A stretch of 64,000 nt of DNA, from NCBI RefSeq assembly GCF_003841485.1, contig NZ_REFY01000007.1:124001-188000 (forward strand), in the 5' to 3' direction. This DNA comes from Natrarchaeobius halalkaliphilus. GTDB lineage: Archaea; Halobacteriota; Halobacteria; Halobacteriales; Natrialbaceae. This document shows, one piece after another, positions 9,411 to 17,074 of this stretch. Made by a program: the position numbers and the translations under genes. The notes beneath the pieces were generated by a model. The model worked only from the letters and a program-made list of their open reading frames with translations, made no database searches and was not told where the DNA came from. The number at the start of each line of letters is the position of its first letter. Position 1 is the stretch's first letter.

Positions 9411-10417
9411 GCCTGCTCACCTCCATCACTGAAGACGCCCTCATAGGCTTGCTGTGGATCAGGATAGTCGCTGTTTCGGGCGAACTCGATCGCGTCCTCG
9501 ATCTCGGCTTCGATCTCGGCTTCGATCTCCGCGTAGCCATCTTCGGTCAGTACTCCCTCGCCGATGAGTTTCTCCGGATAGGTTGAAAGCGGATCGCGCT
9601 GTTTCCACTCCTCGAGTTCACCGTCGGGACGGTAGAATTGACTGTCACCCTCGTGGTGGCCCTCGAAGCGGTAGCCGACGCACTCGATCAGCGACGGACC
9701 ACCGCCGTTTCGTGCCTGATCGACGGCGTCGAGGGTTGCCTCGTACACTGCCTCGACGTCCATTCCGTCGACCTGGATTCGAGTAACGCCGTAGGGCTCA
9801 CCGTATATCGTGAGATCGTCCAACGCAGACGGTGGATGGTGTTCCTCGAGACCGGTCATTTCGCCGTACTGGTTGTTTTCGATGATTCCGAGAAGCGGAA
9901 GCTCCCAGATACCAGCCTGGTTGAACGACTCGTGAAACGCACCTTCGGAGAGTGCACCATCACCGAAAAACGAGACCGCGACTTCGTCGGTGTCTCGCAT
10001 CTTTGCCGACAGGGCAGCACCGGTTGCGATCGGGATGCCGCCGGCGACGATCCCGTTTGCGCCGAGCATTCCGGCGTTGACGTCTGCGATGTGCATCGAA
10101 CCGCCCTTGCCGTTACAGTAGCCGGTCTCCTTTCCGTACAGTTCGGCGGCCATCTTGTCGGTGTCGAGTCCTCTGGCGATGCAGTGACCGTGCCCACGGT
10201 GAGTACTCGTCAGGTAGTCACGTTCAGTAAGTGCCTGACAGACACCCGTTGCAATAGCTTCCTGACCGATGTACAGATGAAGGAAGCCAGGAATTTCAGC
10301 GTCGGCAAACTTGTTCTGGACAACGGATTCGAACTCACGGATTCGAACCATCGTTCGGAGCATGTCGATTCGCTCCTGATCTGCGATCTCTTCGGATCGC
10401 TCTCCTTGCGAACTCAT
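9407..10417 (-). CDS. 2-oxoacid/acetoin dehydrogenase E1 component, alpha subunit
   Basis: A 336-residue thiamine diphosphate subunit. GFLHLYIGQEAIATGVC and GKGGSMHIAD are typical of acetoin dehydrogenase alpha subunits. The cofactor motif runs from GDGALSEGAFHESFNQAG to GIIENN. The start at 10417 lies about 28 bases from a TATA box at 10441-10448, the leaderless distance; a Met two codons earlier (10423) is possible, and the open frame to 10528 is not protein-like. A 12-base in-frame repeat near 9500 encodes a Glu-Ile-Glu-Ala run in the C-terminal helix. The separate promoter suggests E1 can be transcribed apart from E2. Confidence 0.92.
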   Translation of the reverse strand: MSSQGERSEEIADQERIDMLRTMVRIREFESVVQNKFADAEIPGFLHLYIGQEAIATGVCQALTERDYLTSTHRGHGHCIARGLDTDKMAAELYGKETGYCNGKGGSMHIADVNAGMLGANGIVAGGIPIATGAALSAKMRDTDEVAVSFFGDGALSEGAFHESFNQAGIWELPLLGIIENNQYGEMTGLEEHHPPSALDDLTIYGEPYGVTRIQVDGMDVEAVYEATLDAVDQARNGGGPSLIECVGYRFEGHHEGDSQFYRPDGELEEWKQRDPLSTYPEKLIGEGVLTEDGYAEIEAEIEAEIEDAIEFARNSDYPDPQQAYEGVFSDGGEQA

Positions 10418-10487
10418 ACCCATCAGAATCCGCCCCACGCATATAAACTTTGATGAACGAACGATGAAAGAGCGAACCGAACGTCGT

Positions 10488-12320
10488 CTACGAGGACAGT
10501 TCCGCAACGTCCAGACGAATCGGGACATCGTCGCTGACGATTCGGGCGACGTAACAGGCCCGTTCGGCCTTCGTGGCGAGTTCGGTCACCGTCTCGAGAT
10601 TTGCGTCTGTTTCGACTCGAAGCGTAATATCGATCTCCTCGAGTGAACCCTGGTCGGGGCTACCGACGACGTCGGACGTAACCGAACGAACGGTGACGTC
10701 GTTCTGTGCAGCCAGCTGGCGGACCATCAGTGAGAAACAGGAACCGAGCGAGCCGAGGAAGTGATCGACGGGCGAGGGCGCAGATCCGGATCCGCCGATG
10801 GCTTCTGGTTCGTCGAACTCGACCGAACCGTACGCGGTCCGAAAGCGTCCTGCGAGATCGCCATCCGTTTCGATTCGGATCTCGCGATCGTCGAGGTCGG
10901 GCTCAGCCGTCGTGAGCGGAACGTCAGCGTCGAAGAACTCGACCAGGGCGTCCGAATCGGTGAGAGTACCAACGAGTCCATCGAGGAACCGGGCGGCGTC
11001 GGCACCGTTGACGACGCGGTGATCGAACGACAGGCTCAGCGTCATCGTCCCATCGTCTCGAATCCTGCCGACACCGAGGATCGCGATCTCCGGGGGGTTG
11101 ATAATCGGATCGAAGTCGTCGACGCCGAACATACCGAGATTCGAGATGGTGAAGGTTCCTCCCGAGAGATCGTCCATCGTCGACTCGCCCTCTAGAGCTC
11201 GCCGCGTCAACGTCCGCCGAGCGTCTGCGACCGCTTCGACGCTTTTGTTCGACACCGTAGGGACGACAGGCGTGAGCAGCCCGCTCTCGACGTCGACAGC
11301 AACGCCGACGTTGACCTCCTCGATGAGGTTGTGCTGGCCGTCCTCGAAGAGTGCGTTGAACTCCGGCTGTGTCTCGAGTTGAGCGCCGACACTTCGGAGC
11401 AACAGGTCAGTAAGCGAGACGTCGGTATCCTGTTGCTCGGCGGCCGTTTTGACCGCACGGAGCGTTTCGGCTGAAAACGAGCGGTTCAGTGTGACGTGAA
11501 CCGCCTGGCGATCGCTCTCGCTCAGACGATCGCTGATCGTCTGTTGGACGGTCGAGAGTTCGCGCGTTTCGCGGACCGTTCGCGTGACGTCGGCGGCGGT
11601 TCCGGAGTCACGTTCGAGGTGAGCCTCGACGTCCCCTTCGGTGATCGCACCACCGGGGCCGGTTCCATCGACAGCAGCCAGAGAAATTCCCTTTTCGGTC
11701 GCGAGCTGGCGCGCACCGGGCGATGCACGGACCGGCTCATCCGAGGCAGAGCCCCCGGATCGGGACTCGGATTGGGTCTCGCTTGCGTTCTCGAGATGAG
11801 TCTCGACGTCTCCTTCGGTGATTGCCCCGCCAGGACCGGAGCCCTCGACGGTCGTCAGATCGACATCGTTCTCCCCCGCTACCTGTCTCGCTCCGGGTGA
11901 CGCACGAACGTCGGCGCTTTTCGGCCTCGACTGCGAACGGGTAGTCGAGGCGGGAGAACTCGAAGCCGAGTTACCTCCGTCCTCGACACCGCTTGCGTTA
12001 CCGCCGGTGTCGGCCCCGCCACCATCGGAACCGTCCACGAGCGACGCATCGATGTGATCCTCGAACTGAGAGAGGTCCTCGTCGGGAGCGGCGAGAATTC
12101 CGATCGGAGTTCCCGGCTCGACTTTCTCCGTCTCCTCGACGATGATTCGACGAATCGTGCCGTTCTCACGTGCGTTCACGTCGTTCGTCGCCTTTTCAGA
12201 CTCGACGACGACGATAACCTCGTCAGCTTCGACCGTCTCGCCCTCGTCGTACTCCCACGAGACGACCTCTCCTCGATCCATCTCCATGCCCATTTGTGGC
12301 ATTCGAACGATATAACCCAT
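10488..12320 (-). CDS. Dihydrolipoamide acyltransferase (E2) with two E3-binding domains and a C-terminal OsmC-like domain
   Basis: A 610-residue single frame. Domain order: lipoyl domain (residues 1-80, lipoyl Lys43 in VESEKATNDV); acidic Gly/Ser linker; two similar peripheral subunit-binding domains (about 138-176 and 197-236, each beginning VRASPGARQ); catalytic acyltransferase core (about 250-460) with SFDHRVVNGADAARF, where the usual HxxxD Asp is Asn438; then an OsmC/Ohr-like domain (about 479-610) with Cys528 in LGSLGSCFSLMV and Cys589 in ERACYVARIV. OsmC/Ohr proteins are thiol peroxidases with two such Cys, and Ohr is known to take electrons from lipoylated enzymes. The fusion therefore suggests hydroperoxide reduction at the E2 itself. 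The start is placed 28 bases from a TATA box. Confidence 0.92.
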   Translation of the reverse strand: MGYIVRMPQMGMEMDRGEVVSWEYDEGETVEADEVIVVVESEKATNDVNARENGTIRRIIVEETEKVEPGTPIGILAAPDEDLSQFEDHIDASLVDGSDGGGADTGGNASGVEDGGNSASSSPASTTRSQSRPKSADVRASPGARQVAGENDVDLTTVEGSGPGGAITEGDVETHLENASETQSESRSGGSASDEPVRASPGARQLATEKGISLAAVDGTGPGGAITEGDVEAHLERDSGTAADVTRTVRETRELSTVQQTISDRLSESDRQAVHVTLNRSFSAETLRAVKTAAEQQDTDVSLTDLLLRSVGAQLETQPEFNALFEDGQHNLIEEVNVGVAVDVESGLLTPVVPTVSNKSVEAVADARRTLTRRALEGESTMDDLSGGTFTISNLGMFGVDDFDPIINPPEIAILGVGRIRDDGTMTLSLSFDHRVVNGADAARFLDGLVGTLTDSDALVEFFDADVPLTTAEPDLDDREIRIETDGDLAGRFRTAYGSVEFDEPEAIGGSGSAPSPVDHFLGSLGSCFSLMVRQLAAQNDVTVRSVTSDVVGSPDQGSLEEIDITLRVETDANLETVTELATKAERACYVARIVSDDVPIRLDVAELSS

Positions 12321-12457
12321 ACTATAGTCGAAATATTCGAGCAAGTTATAAAAGTGTATGGTTCCTCGTCGAGTATCGGACCGATCGGAGACCGAATCGA
12401 AGTGATCGAAATACACTGGTACGGAACGATTTTATTCTTCCTGTCCGTTCACCGCGC
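12321..12457. promoter_or_regulatory. Divergent promoter between E2-OsmC and FGGY kinase genes
   Basis: Two TATA boxes point away from each other. The minus-strand box (TTTTATAAC, 12345-12353) is about 28 bases from the E2 ATG, and the plus-strand box (TTTTATT, 12430-12436) is about 25 bases from the kinase ATG; both transcripts look leaderless. A short dyad (TCGAA and TTCGA arms, 12328-12340) sits between the minus-strand TATA box and start and could be an operator. Confidence 0.6.
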
Positions 12458-13918
12458 ATGGACGAATCCCGTCTCGTTGGCGTACATCTCGGCACCTCGA
12501 GTGTACGGGTTGCAACGTACGATCCCGATGGAACGCTGATCGCTGACGGTGAAGCGCCGATCGAAGAGCAGACAACCATCGCGTGGGAACGTGCACTCCG
12601 GAGTGCAGCGCCGGCGCTCCCATCGTCGGGGACCTGTTCGGTCGCCAGTACGTCCGGTACCGTACTGTTGGTCGACGAGTACGGCGAACCGGTCTTTCCG
12701 CCGCAGATGTACTACGAATCAGCGCCGGAGCAAGCCAAACGTCTCCGTCAACTGGACGTCGGAAACGATCTGACGAACTGGGACGTGGTGTCGTCGTCGG
12801 CCGGGCCACTCGCGAAGGTTCTTCAGCTGCGAGAGGACCATCCCGACCGATTCGAGGACGTCGAGTGGGTTCTCAGCCCGACGACGTGGCTCCTATATCG
12901 GCTCCGGTACGGACGCTCGTCGGTCTGGAAGACCGTCGAGACCGACTGGACGAACGCGATGAAGTTCGGGGCGGATATCACGGTTTCCATGCCCGAGTGG
13001 AACAGCTCGCTGTTCGAAGCGTGTGATCTCTCTTCAACACTGTTTCCCGCGATTCGTCCGCCAGGTTCTTACATCGGATCGGCAGAAAGCGAAGTCGCAG
13101 AACGAACCGGATTCGGTGGCTGTAAGCTGTACCAGGGAATGACGGACGGAAGCGCATCAGTGCTCGCAAACGGCTGTCTCGAGCCCGGAGACTTCAGCGT
13201 CACGTTCGGGGCGACGAGCGTGATCAAATACGTGTTGGACGAGATTACACCTCACGAGGCACTGTACTATCACCGCCATCCGCTCGATGGCTACATTCTG
13301 GGTGCGTCCTTCGACAGCGGGTCCGTTCTCCGGTGGTACTTCAATCACGTACTCGACGTCGCCCCCGAGCACGGATTCGAACTCGCGAAGTCGATCGCTC
13401 CCGGTCAAGAGTACGAGGTCTTCCTTCAGGGTCACCGCAGTCCATTGTACGATCCGTCTGTGGGGACATCACTTCTCGGGGTCGAGTGTGACACGTCACT
13501 CTCGACGGAAGCAGTTCGCGGGCGGATCGCACGGGGCCTGATGACCGGAATCGTTCTTGCAGAGTGGACGTACATCTACCGTATTCAGGAACACTTCGAC
13601 ACGACCATCGACAGAATCCAGCTCATGAACGACGGAGCCCCGAGCTTGCACGACGACTACAACTGGTGGAACGAACTCCGAGGACAGATCTGGAACCGAT
13701 CGATCACCGAGATGGAACCCAGAATGACGGCCGGACTTCTCATCCCTGCGGCACTCATTACGTCGGAGTACGCAGACAGCAACGAAGCCGTCAACTGTCT
13801 CCTGCGACAGCGTTCGGAGATCGAGCCGGCCAGCGATCAGATCGGAGACTACGACGACCGCCGAGACAGGTATCTCGACCGATGGTACCAGGTCGCTGAC
13901 CTGTACGATCGGCACTAG
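12458..13918 (+). CDS. FGGY family carbohydrate kinase
   Basis: A 486-residue sugar kinase of the xylulokinase/gluconokinase/glycerokinase family, which phosphorylates sugars or polyols with ATP. The first phosphate loop is GVHLGTSSVRV; family members usually have Asp where this protein has the first His. GMTDGSASVLANG carries the likely catalytic Asp, and VTFGATSVIKYV is the second ATP-binding domain block. The start was set at 12458 from the TATA spacing; the open frame upstream overlaps the divergent gene. It lies with an aldolase, a HAD phosphatase and an IclR regulator, which suggests kinase then aldolase steps of a sugar pathway. The sugar is unknown. Confidence 0.88.
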   Translation: MDESRLVGVHLGTSSVRVATYDPDGTLIADGEAPIEEQTTIAWERALRSAAPALPSSGTCSVASTSGTVLLVDEYGEPVFPPQMYYESAPEQAKRLRQLDVGNDLTNWDVVSSSAGPLAKVLQLREDHPDRFEDVEWVLSPTTWLLYRLRYGRSSVWKTVETDWTNAMKFGADITVSMPEWNSSLFEACDLSSTLFPAIRPPGSYIGSAESEVAERTGFGGCKLYQGMTDGSASVLANGCLEPGDFSVTFGATSVIKYVLDEITPHEALYYHRHPLDGYILGASFDSGSVLRWYFNHVLDVAPEHGFELAKSIAPGQEYEVFLQGHRSPLYDPSVGTSLLGVECDTSLSTEAVRGRIARGLMTGIVLAEWTYIYRIQEHFDTTIDRIQLMNDGAPSLHDDYNWWNELRGQIWNRSITEMEPRMTAGLLIPAALITSEYADSNEAVNCLLRQRSEIEPASDQIGDYDDRRDRYLDRWYQVADLYDRH

Positions 13919-13926
13919 TGGTCCCA

Positions 13927-14007
13927 ATACGAATCGCCGTACAGGTTTACCGACGCAAGCGCGACTGTCCTGCGGTTGCAACGGTAACGACTTTCAGCAG
14001 TTCGTAT
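13927..14007. repeat. Palindromic interspersed element, copy 1
   Basis: An imperfect double stem-loop lies directly after the kinase stop in the gap before the convergent HAD gene. Outer arms are ATACGAA and TTCGTAT; inner arms start TTACCG and end CGGTAA; the loop region holds GTCCTGCGGT. The same layout and conserved segments recur at 23721-23805 with different arm sequences that still pair. Confidence 0.6.
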
Positions 14008-14089
14008 CCTCGTCGTCTCGGAAATGAACGAGTCGACGAGGGTACACCGGAGGGGTTGGTGAACCACCGCGATCGACGGAGCAACGAGG

Positions 14090-14740
14090 TCAGTCGTCCG
14101 CACTCAACTCGAATAACAGGGTGCGAAGCTGGGGCAGATCGTCTGCAACGTACTCCGCCTCGGGAATCGGTTCCGGGTCGCCTCCGTACTCGTACCGAAC
14201 GACGGTCGTACCGGCCCGGCTGGCCGCGCGTGCGCCGTGTATCGAGTCCTCGACGACGAGCGCATCGAACGGATCGACGTCGAGCCGCTCGAGCGCGTGT
14301 TCGTAGATCGCAGGATCCGGCTTACCAGGTGCCTCGATGTCCTCGGCGCTGACGATCACGTCTGGCGCGCTCAGGTCGGAACGATCGACGACGAGCGTGA
14401 TCCACCGACGCGGTGACGAGGAGACGATACCGAAACTGGATACTCGATCCTGAAGCGACGAAACGAGCGCCGGCATCCCCTCGGTGACGGTCGCTCGCTC
14501 TCGGTACATCCTTTCGGCAAAGGCTTCGACCTCAGCTTCGAAACGGTCGGGGCCACCGGGGAGACCGTACGTCTCATCGAGCGCAACGAGACTTTCTCGA
14601 AAGTTCCGTCCGGTGACGTCCTCGAGTGTTGGCTCGCCGTCTACCGCTTCGGGAAACACTTCCGTCTGCCAGTATCGTTTCCAATGTGGCTCCGAATCGA
14701 CCAGTACACCGTCCATATCGAAGAGAACTGCTCGTGTCAT
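14090..14740 (-). CDS. HAD superfamily phosphatase (beta-phosphoglucomutase-like)
   Basis: A 216-residue subfamily IA HAD enzyme. Motif I is FDMDGVLVDSE, motif II is IVSSSPRRW, motif III is GKPDPAIY and motif IV is VVEDSIHGARAA. A four-helix cap follows motif I. The GVLVDSE signature is shared by beta-phosphoglucomutases and 2-deoxyglucose-6-phosphate-type sugar phosphatases. It sits between the FGGY kinase and the IclR regulator, so it may dephosphorylate or isomerise a sugar phosphate of the same pathway. Specificity cannot be read from the motifs. Confidence 0.88.
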   Translation of the reverse strand: MTRAVLFDMDGVLVDSEPHWKRYWQTEVFPEAVDGEPTLEDVTGRNFRESLVALDETYGLPGGPDRFEAEVEAFAERMYRERATVTEGMPALVSSLQDRVSSFGIVSSSPRRWITLVVDRSDLSAPDVIVSAEDIEAPGKPDPAIYEHALERLDVDPFDALVVEDSIHGARAASRAGTTVVRYEYGGDPEPIPEAEYVADDLPQLRTLLFELSADD

Positions 14741-14822
14741 CGTCGACGAGCGGTACGATCTGCGTGAATAAAAAGCTGGCTAGGGAAAAGAGCGCTCGAG
14801 CAGATCATTACCGTGAGTGAGA

Positions 14823-14875
14823 TAGTGGTTCTATTATTCAGAAGGTTTATTTAGATATGGATAAATAGACCACTA
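14823..14875 (+). promoter_or_regulatory. IclR gene promoter flanked by an inverted repeat (likely autoregulatory operator)
   Basis: The TATA box TTTATTTAG (14846-14854) is about 25 bases before the ATG at 14875. It is bracketed by inverted arms: TAGTGGTTCTATT at 14823-14835 and AATAGACCACTA at 14864-14875, complementary apart from one extra base. The right arm covers the predicted start site of a leaderless transcript, so a bound regulator would block transcription. Confidence 0.6.
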
Positions 14876-15645
14876 TGAGCGAAAACGCAAACCATCCCGT
14901 GACGACGAGCCAGAAAACGATCCGGATTCTGGAGACGATTTTCCAGGAAAACGGCGGAACACTCACCGAGTTAGCGTCGGAACTCGGAATGAACAAAAGT
15001 ACGACCCACAACCATCTGACCACACTCGTCGACGAAGAACTCGTCGTCCGAGACGGGGCGGAGTACCGACTCGGACTTCGGCTTCTCGAGTTCGGGGGGT
15101 ATGCACGGAATCAACACGCGTTGTACCAGCGGGCGCTCCCGGAAATCGAACGGCTGGCCGAACAGACGGGAGAGATCGCAAATCTGGTCATCGAAGAGCA
15201 CGGTCATGCGGTATACCTGGCCTGTGAAACCGGCGAGCAAGCCGTCAACATCGACGTCTATCCCGGCCTTCGGCGGCCGCTTCAGGTAACCGCCTCGGGA
15301 AAGGCGATTCTCGCAAGTTTATCACCGGACCGCGTCGACGAAATCGTCGACCGACACGGACTCCCGGCTAAAACGCCGAACAGCATCACCACGCAGGACG
15401 AATTAGAAGCGAGTCTCGCAGCGGTCCGAGATCGGGGAATCGCGTTCGACGACGAGGAACACATCAAGGGGTTGCGGTGCGTTGGTGCGCCAATCCACGA
15501 TTCGAACGGAGAGGTACTCGGTGCAGTAAGCGTCTCTGGACCCGCGAGTCGCATGACCGACGGTCGGTTTTACGACGAGTTCCCATCGATCGTCAACAGC
15601 ACGCTCAACGTCATCGAACTGAACATCAACCAGAAAGCTCCGTAA
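14875..15645 (+). CDS. IclR family transcriptional regulator
   Basis: A 256-residue regulator. The N-terminal winged helix (about 10-75) contains GGTLTELASELGMNKSTTHN, the IclR helix-turn-helix. The C-terminal effector domain (about 85-250) has the conserved blocks LRRPLQVTASGKAILA and LGAVSVSGPASRM. IclR proteins bind small acids or sugar-derived metabolites and control neighbouring catabolic operons. Its own promoter carries a strong inverted repeat. It is the only evident transcription factor of the 6.8-17 kb catabolic locus, so it probably controls the kinase, aldolase and dehydrogenase genes; that target list is inference. Confidence 0.93.
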   Translation: MSENANHPVTTSQKTIRILETIFQENGGTLTELASELGMNKSTTHNHLTTLVDEELVVRDGAEYRLGLRLLEFGGYARNQHALYQRALPEIERLAEQTGEIANLVIEEHGHAVYLACETGEQAVNIDVYPGLRRPLQVTASGKAILASLSPDRVDEIVDRHGLPAKTPNSITTQDELEASLAAVRDRGIAFDDEEHIKGLRCVGAPIHDSNGEVLGAVSVSGPASRMTDGRFYDEFPSIVNSTLNVIELNINQKAP

Positions 15646-16072
15646 CGCGTACTACCGACCGGATCTCGGAGAACCGGTTCGATAATGTCAGTCGGGTTCG
15701 TTCCGATCACGTCGGGATAATTTACAAAAGTACATATGTATAGTAACGGGTATCGCCGGAGACTGACAGGAACACTCGCGAACGAAGCGCATCACCACGC
15801 AAATATTCAGTATATGAGAAGGGAAGTTCTGACAAGTGAAACACGGATGGGGAACCGGGATGGTGCAGCAGACCCTCGTTCGGAATGAGGTGGGGATACA
15901 GTACAGCACAGTAAGCAGAGAGGAACGGCTCGTGAGCGTGTGTCGAAAGCGTGGACGAGGGGTCGTGCGATCAGGTTATCAATATGGACCGCGAGAAACG
16001 CGAGTTCCAAACCGTGAGTGTCGAATCTTCGAATGGACTATACACGCAGAGGCCGACGACTGAACCGAGCTC
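15646..16072. other. Intergenic gap upstream of the aldolase gene
   Basis: The gap is 427 bases. A perfect 10-base palindrome, TACATATGTA, lies at 15731-15740, and an ATG-proximal CTATACAC near 16038-16045 could be the aldolase TATA box. No convincing gene is present; the short open frames are not protein-like. Confidence 0.5.
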
Positions 16073-17074
16073 ATGACATTCTATCGTGGCAGTGAACTCG
16101 AGTCAGTGTACCAAAATGCACTCTCGGACGGATTCGGACTCGTCGCATCGAACATCGCCGAGCCGAACGTTCTGATTGGCCTCATGGAAGGTGCATCACG
16201 TGCAGAATCCGATCTGCTTCTCCAGGCCTCGGCCGGTGCCTGTCGGTTCGCGGGTAACGGCGACGCGGAGGCGGGGCTGAACGCTCTCGGCGCGTATATC
16301 GACGCGCTTGCCGAGGGATTCGATATCGGCGTGTTTCTCAACATGGATCACCAAACGGACACGGAGTTCATCGAATTCCAGATGGACGAGGAGATCCCGT
16401 CGTCGGTCATGATCGACGCCTCAAGCGAATCGTTCGAAGAAAACGTCAAAATCAGTCGAGAAGTCGTTCGTATGGCCACCGAGAAAGACGCTGACGTCCT
16501 TATCGAGGCTGAACTCGGGCAGATCAAGGGTGCAGAGGACGATCTCGAGGTAGACAACGCGTTCTATACGGATCCGGAACAGGCGGTCGAGTTCGTCGAT
16601 CGAACAGGATGTGATCTGCTCGCGATATCCGTCGGCACACAACACGGCGTCGCCAAGGGAAAAGACCTGGAACTCCGCCCGGATCTGGCTGGGGAGATTC
16701 GCCAGACGTTGCGAGACCACGGACTGGATACACCGCTGGTTCTCCACGGGTCCTCCGGCGTCCAACCGGACCAACTCCGGACGATGCTCAGACACGGGAT
16801 CTGTAAAGTGAACAAAGACACACGATACCAGTACGAATACACGCGAACGGCCATGGAGTACTACGAGCGACACCGAAATTCGATCGTCCCACCGGACGCT
16901 GATCGGGATGGTCGAGACACCTTCTTCAACGAGACCGCGTGGACACCGAACAAGGATCATTTCGATCCACGGGTCGGCGGTCGCCAAATACGCGAACGTA
17001 TCGCGGAGGTACACGCGCAGCTGGCCGCCGTCTCGGGGAGCGCGGGACGAAGTCGGTACCTCGAGACGCAGTGA
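16073..17074 (+). CDS. Class II (zinc) fructose-bisphosphate-type aldolase
   Basis: A 333-residue metal-dependent aldolase. Family blocks are [15 protein letters not shown] at the N-terminal strand, FLNMDHQTD (zinc and catalytic His/Asp region), [22 protein letters not shown] (second zinc His), LHGSSGV (third zinc His) and [15 protein letters not shown] (phosphate-binding region). Class II enzymes cleave ketose 1-phosphates or 1,6-bisphosphates to dihydroxyacetone phosphate and an aldehyde. With the FGGY kinase encoded nearby, a ketose or ketose-1-phosphate pathway is plausible. The exact substrate (fructose bisphosphate, tagatose bisphosphate or a deoxy-sugar phosphate) is uncertain. Confidence 0.9.
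   Translation: MTFYRGSELESVYQNALSDGFGLVASNIAEPNVLIGLMEGASRAESDLLLQASAGACRFAGNGDAEAGLNALGAYIDALAEGFDIGVFLNMDHQTDTEFIEFQMDEEIPSSVMIDASSESFEENVKISREVVRMATEKDADVLIEAELGQIKGAEDDLEVDNAFYTDPEQAVEFVDRTGCDLLAISVGTQHGVAKGKDLELRPDLAGEIRQTLRDHGLDTPLVLHGSSGVQPDQLRTMLRHGICKVNKDTRYQYEYTRTAMEYYERHRNSIVPPDADRDGRDTFFNETAWTPNKDHFDPRVGGRQIRERIAEVHAQLAAVSGSAGRSRYLETQ

Noticed and set aside
9490-9530. Tandem repeat near the end of the E1 alpha gene
   Set aside because: It is a short in-frame run encoding Glu-Ile-Glu-Ala in a helix and is explained as coding sequence.
12321-12416. Longer N-terminus for the E2 protein
   Set aside because: The lipoyl domain begins at the internal Met at 12320, which has a TATA box 28 bases upstream. 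The extension would overlap the promoter.
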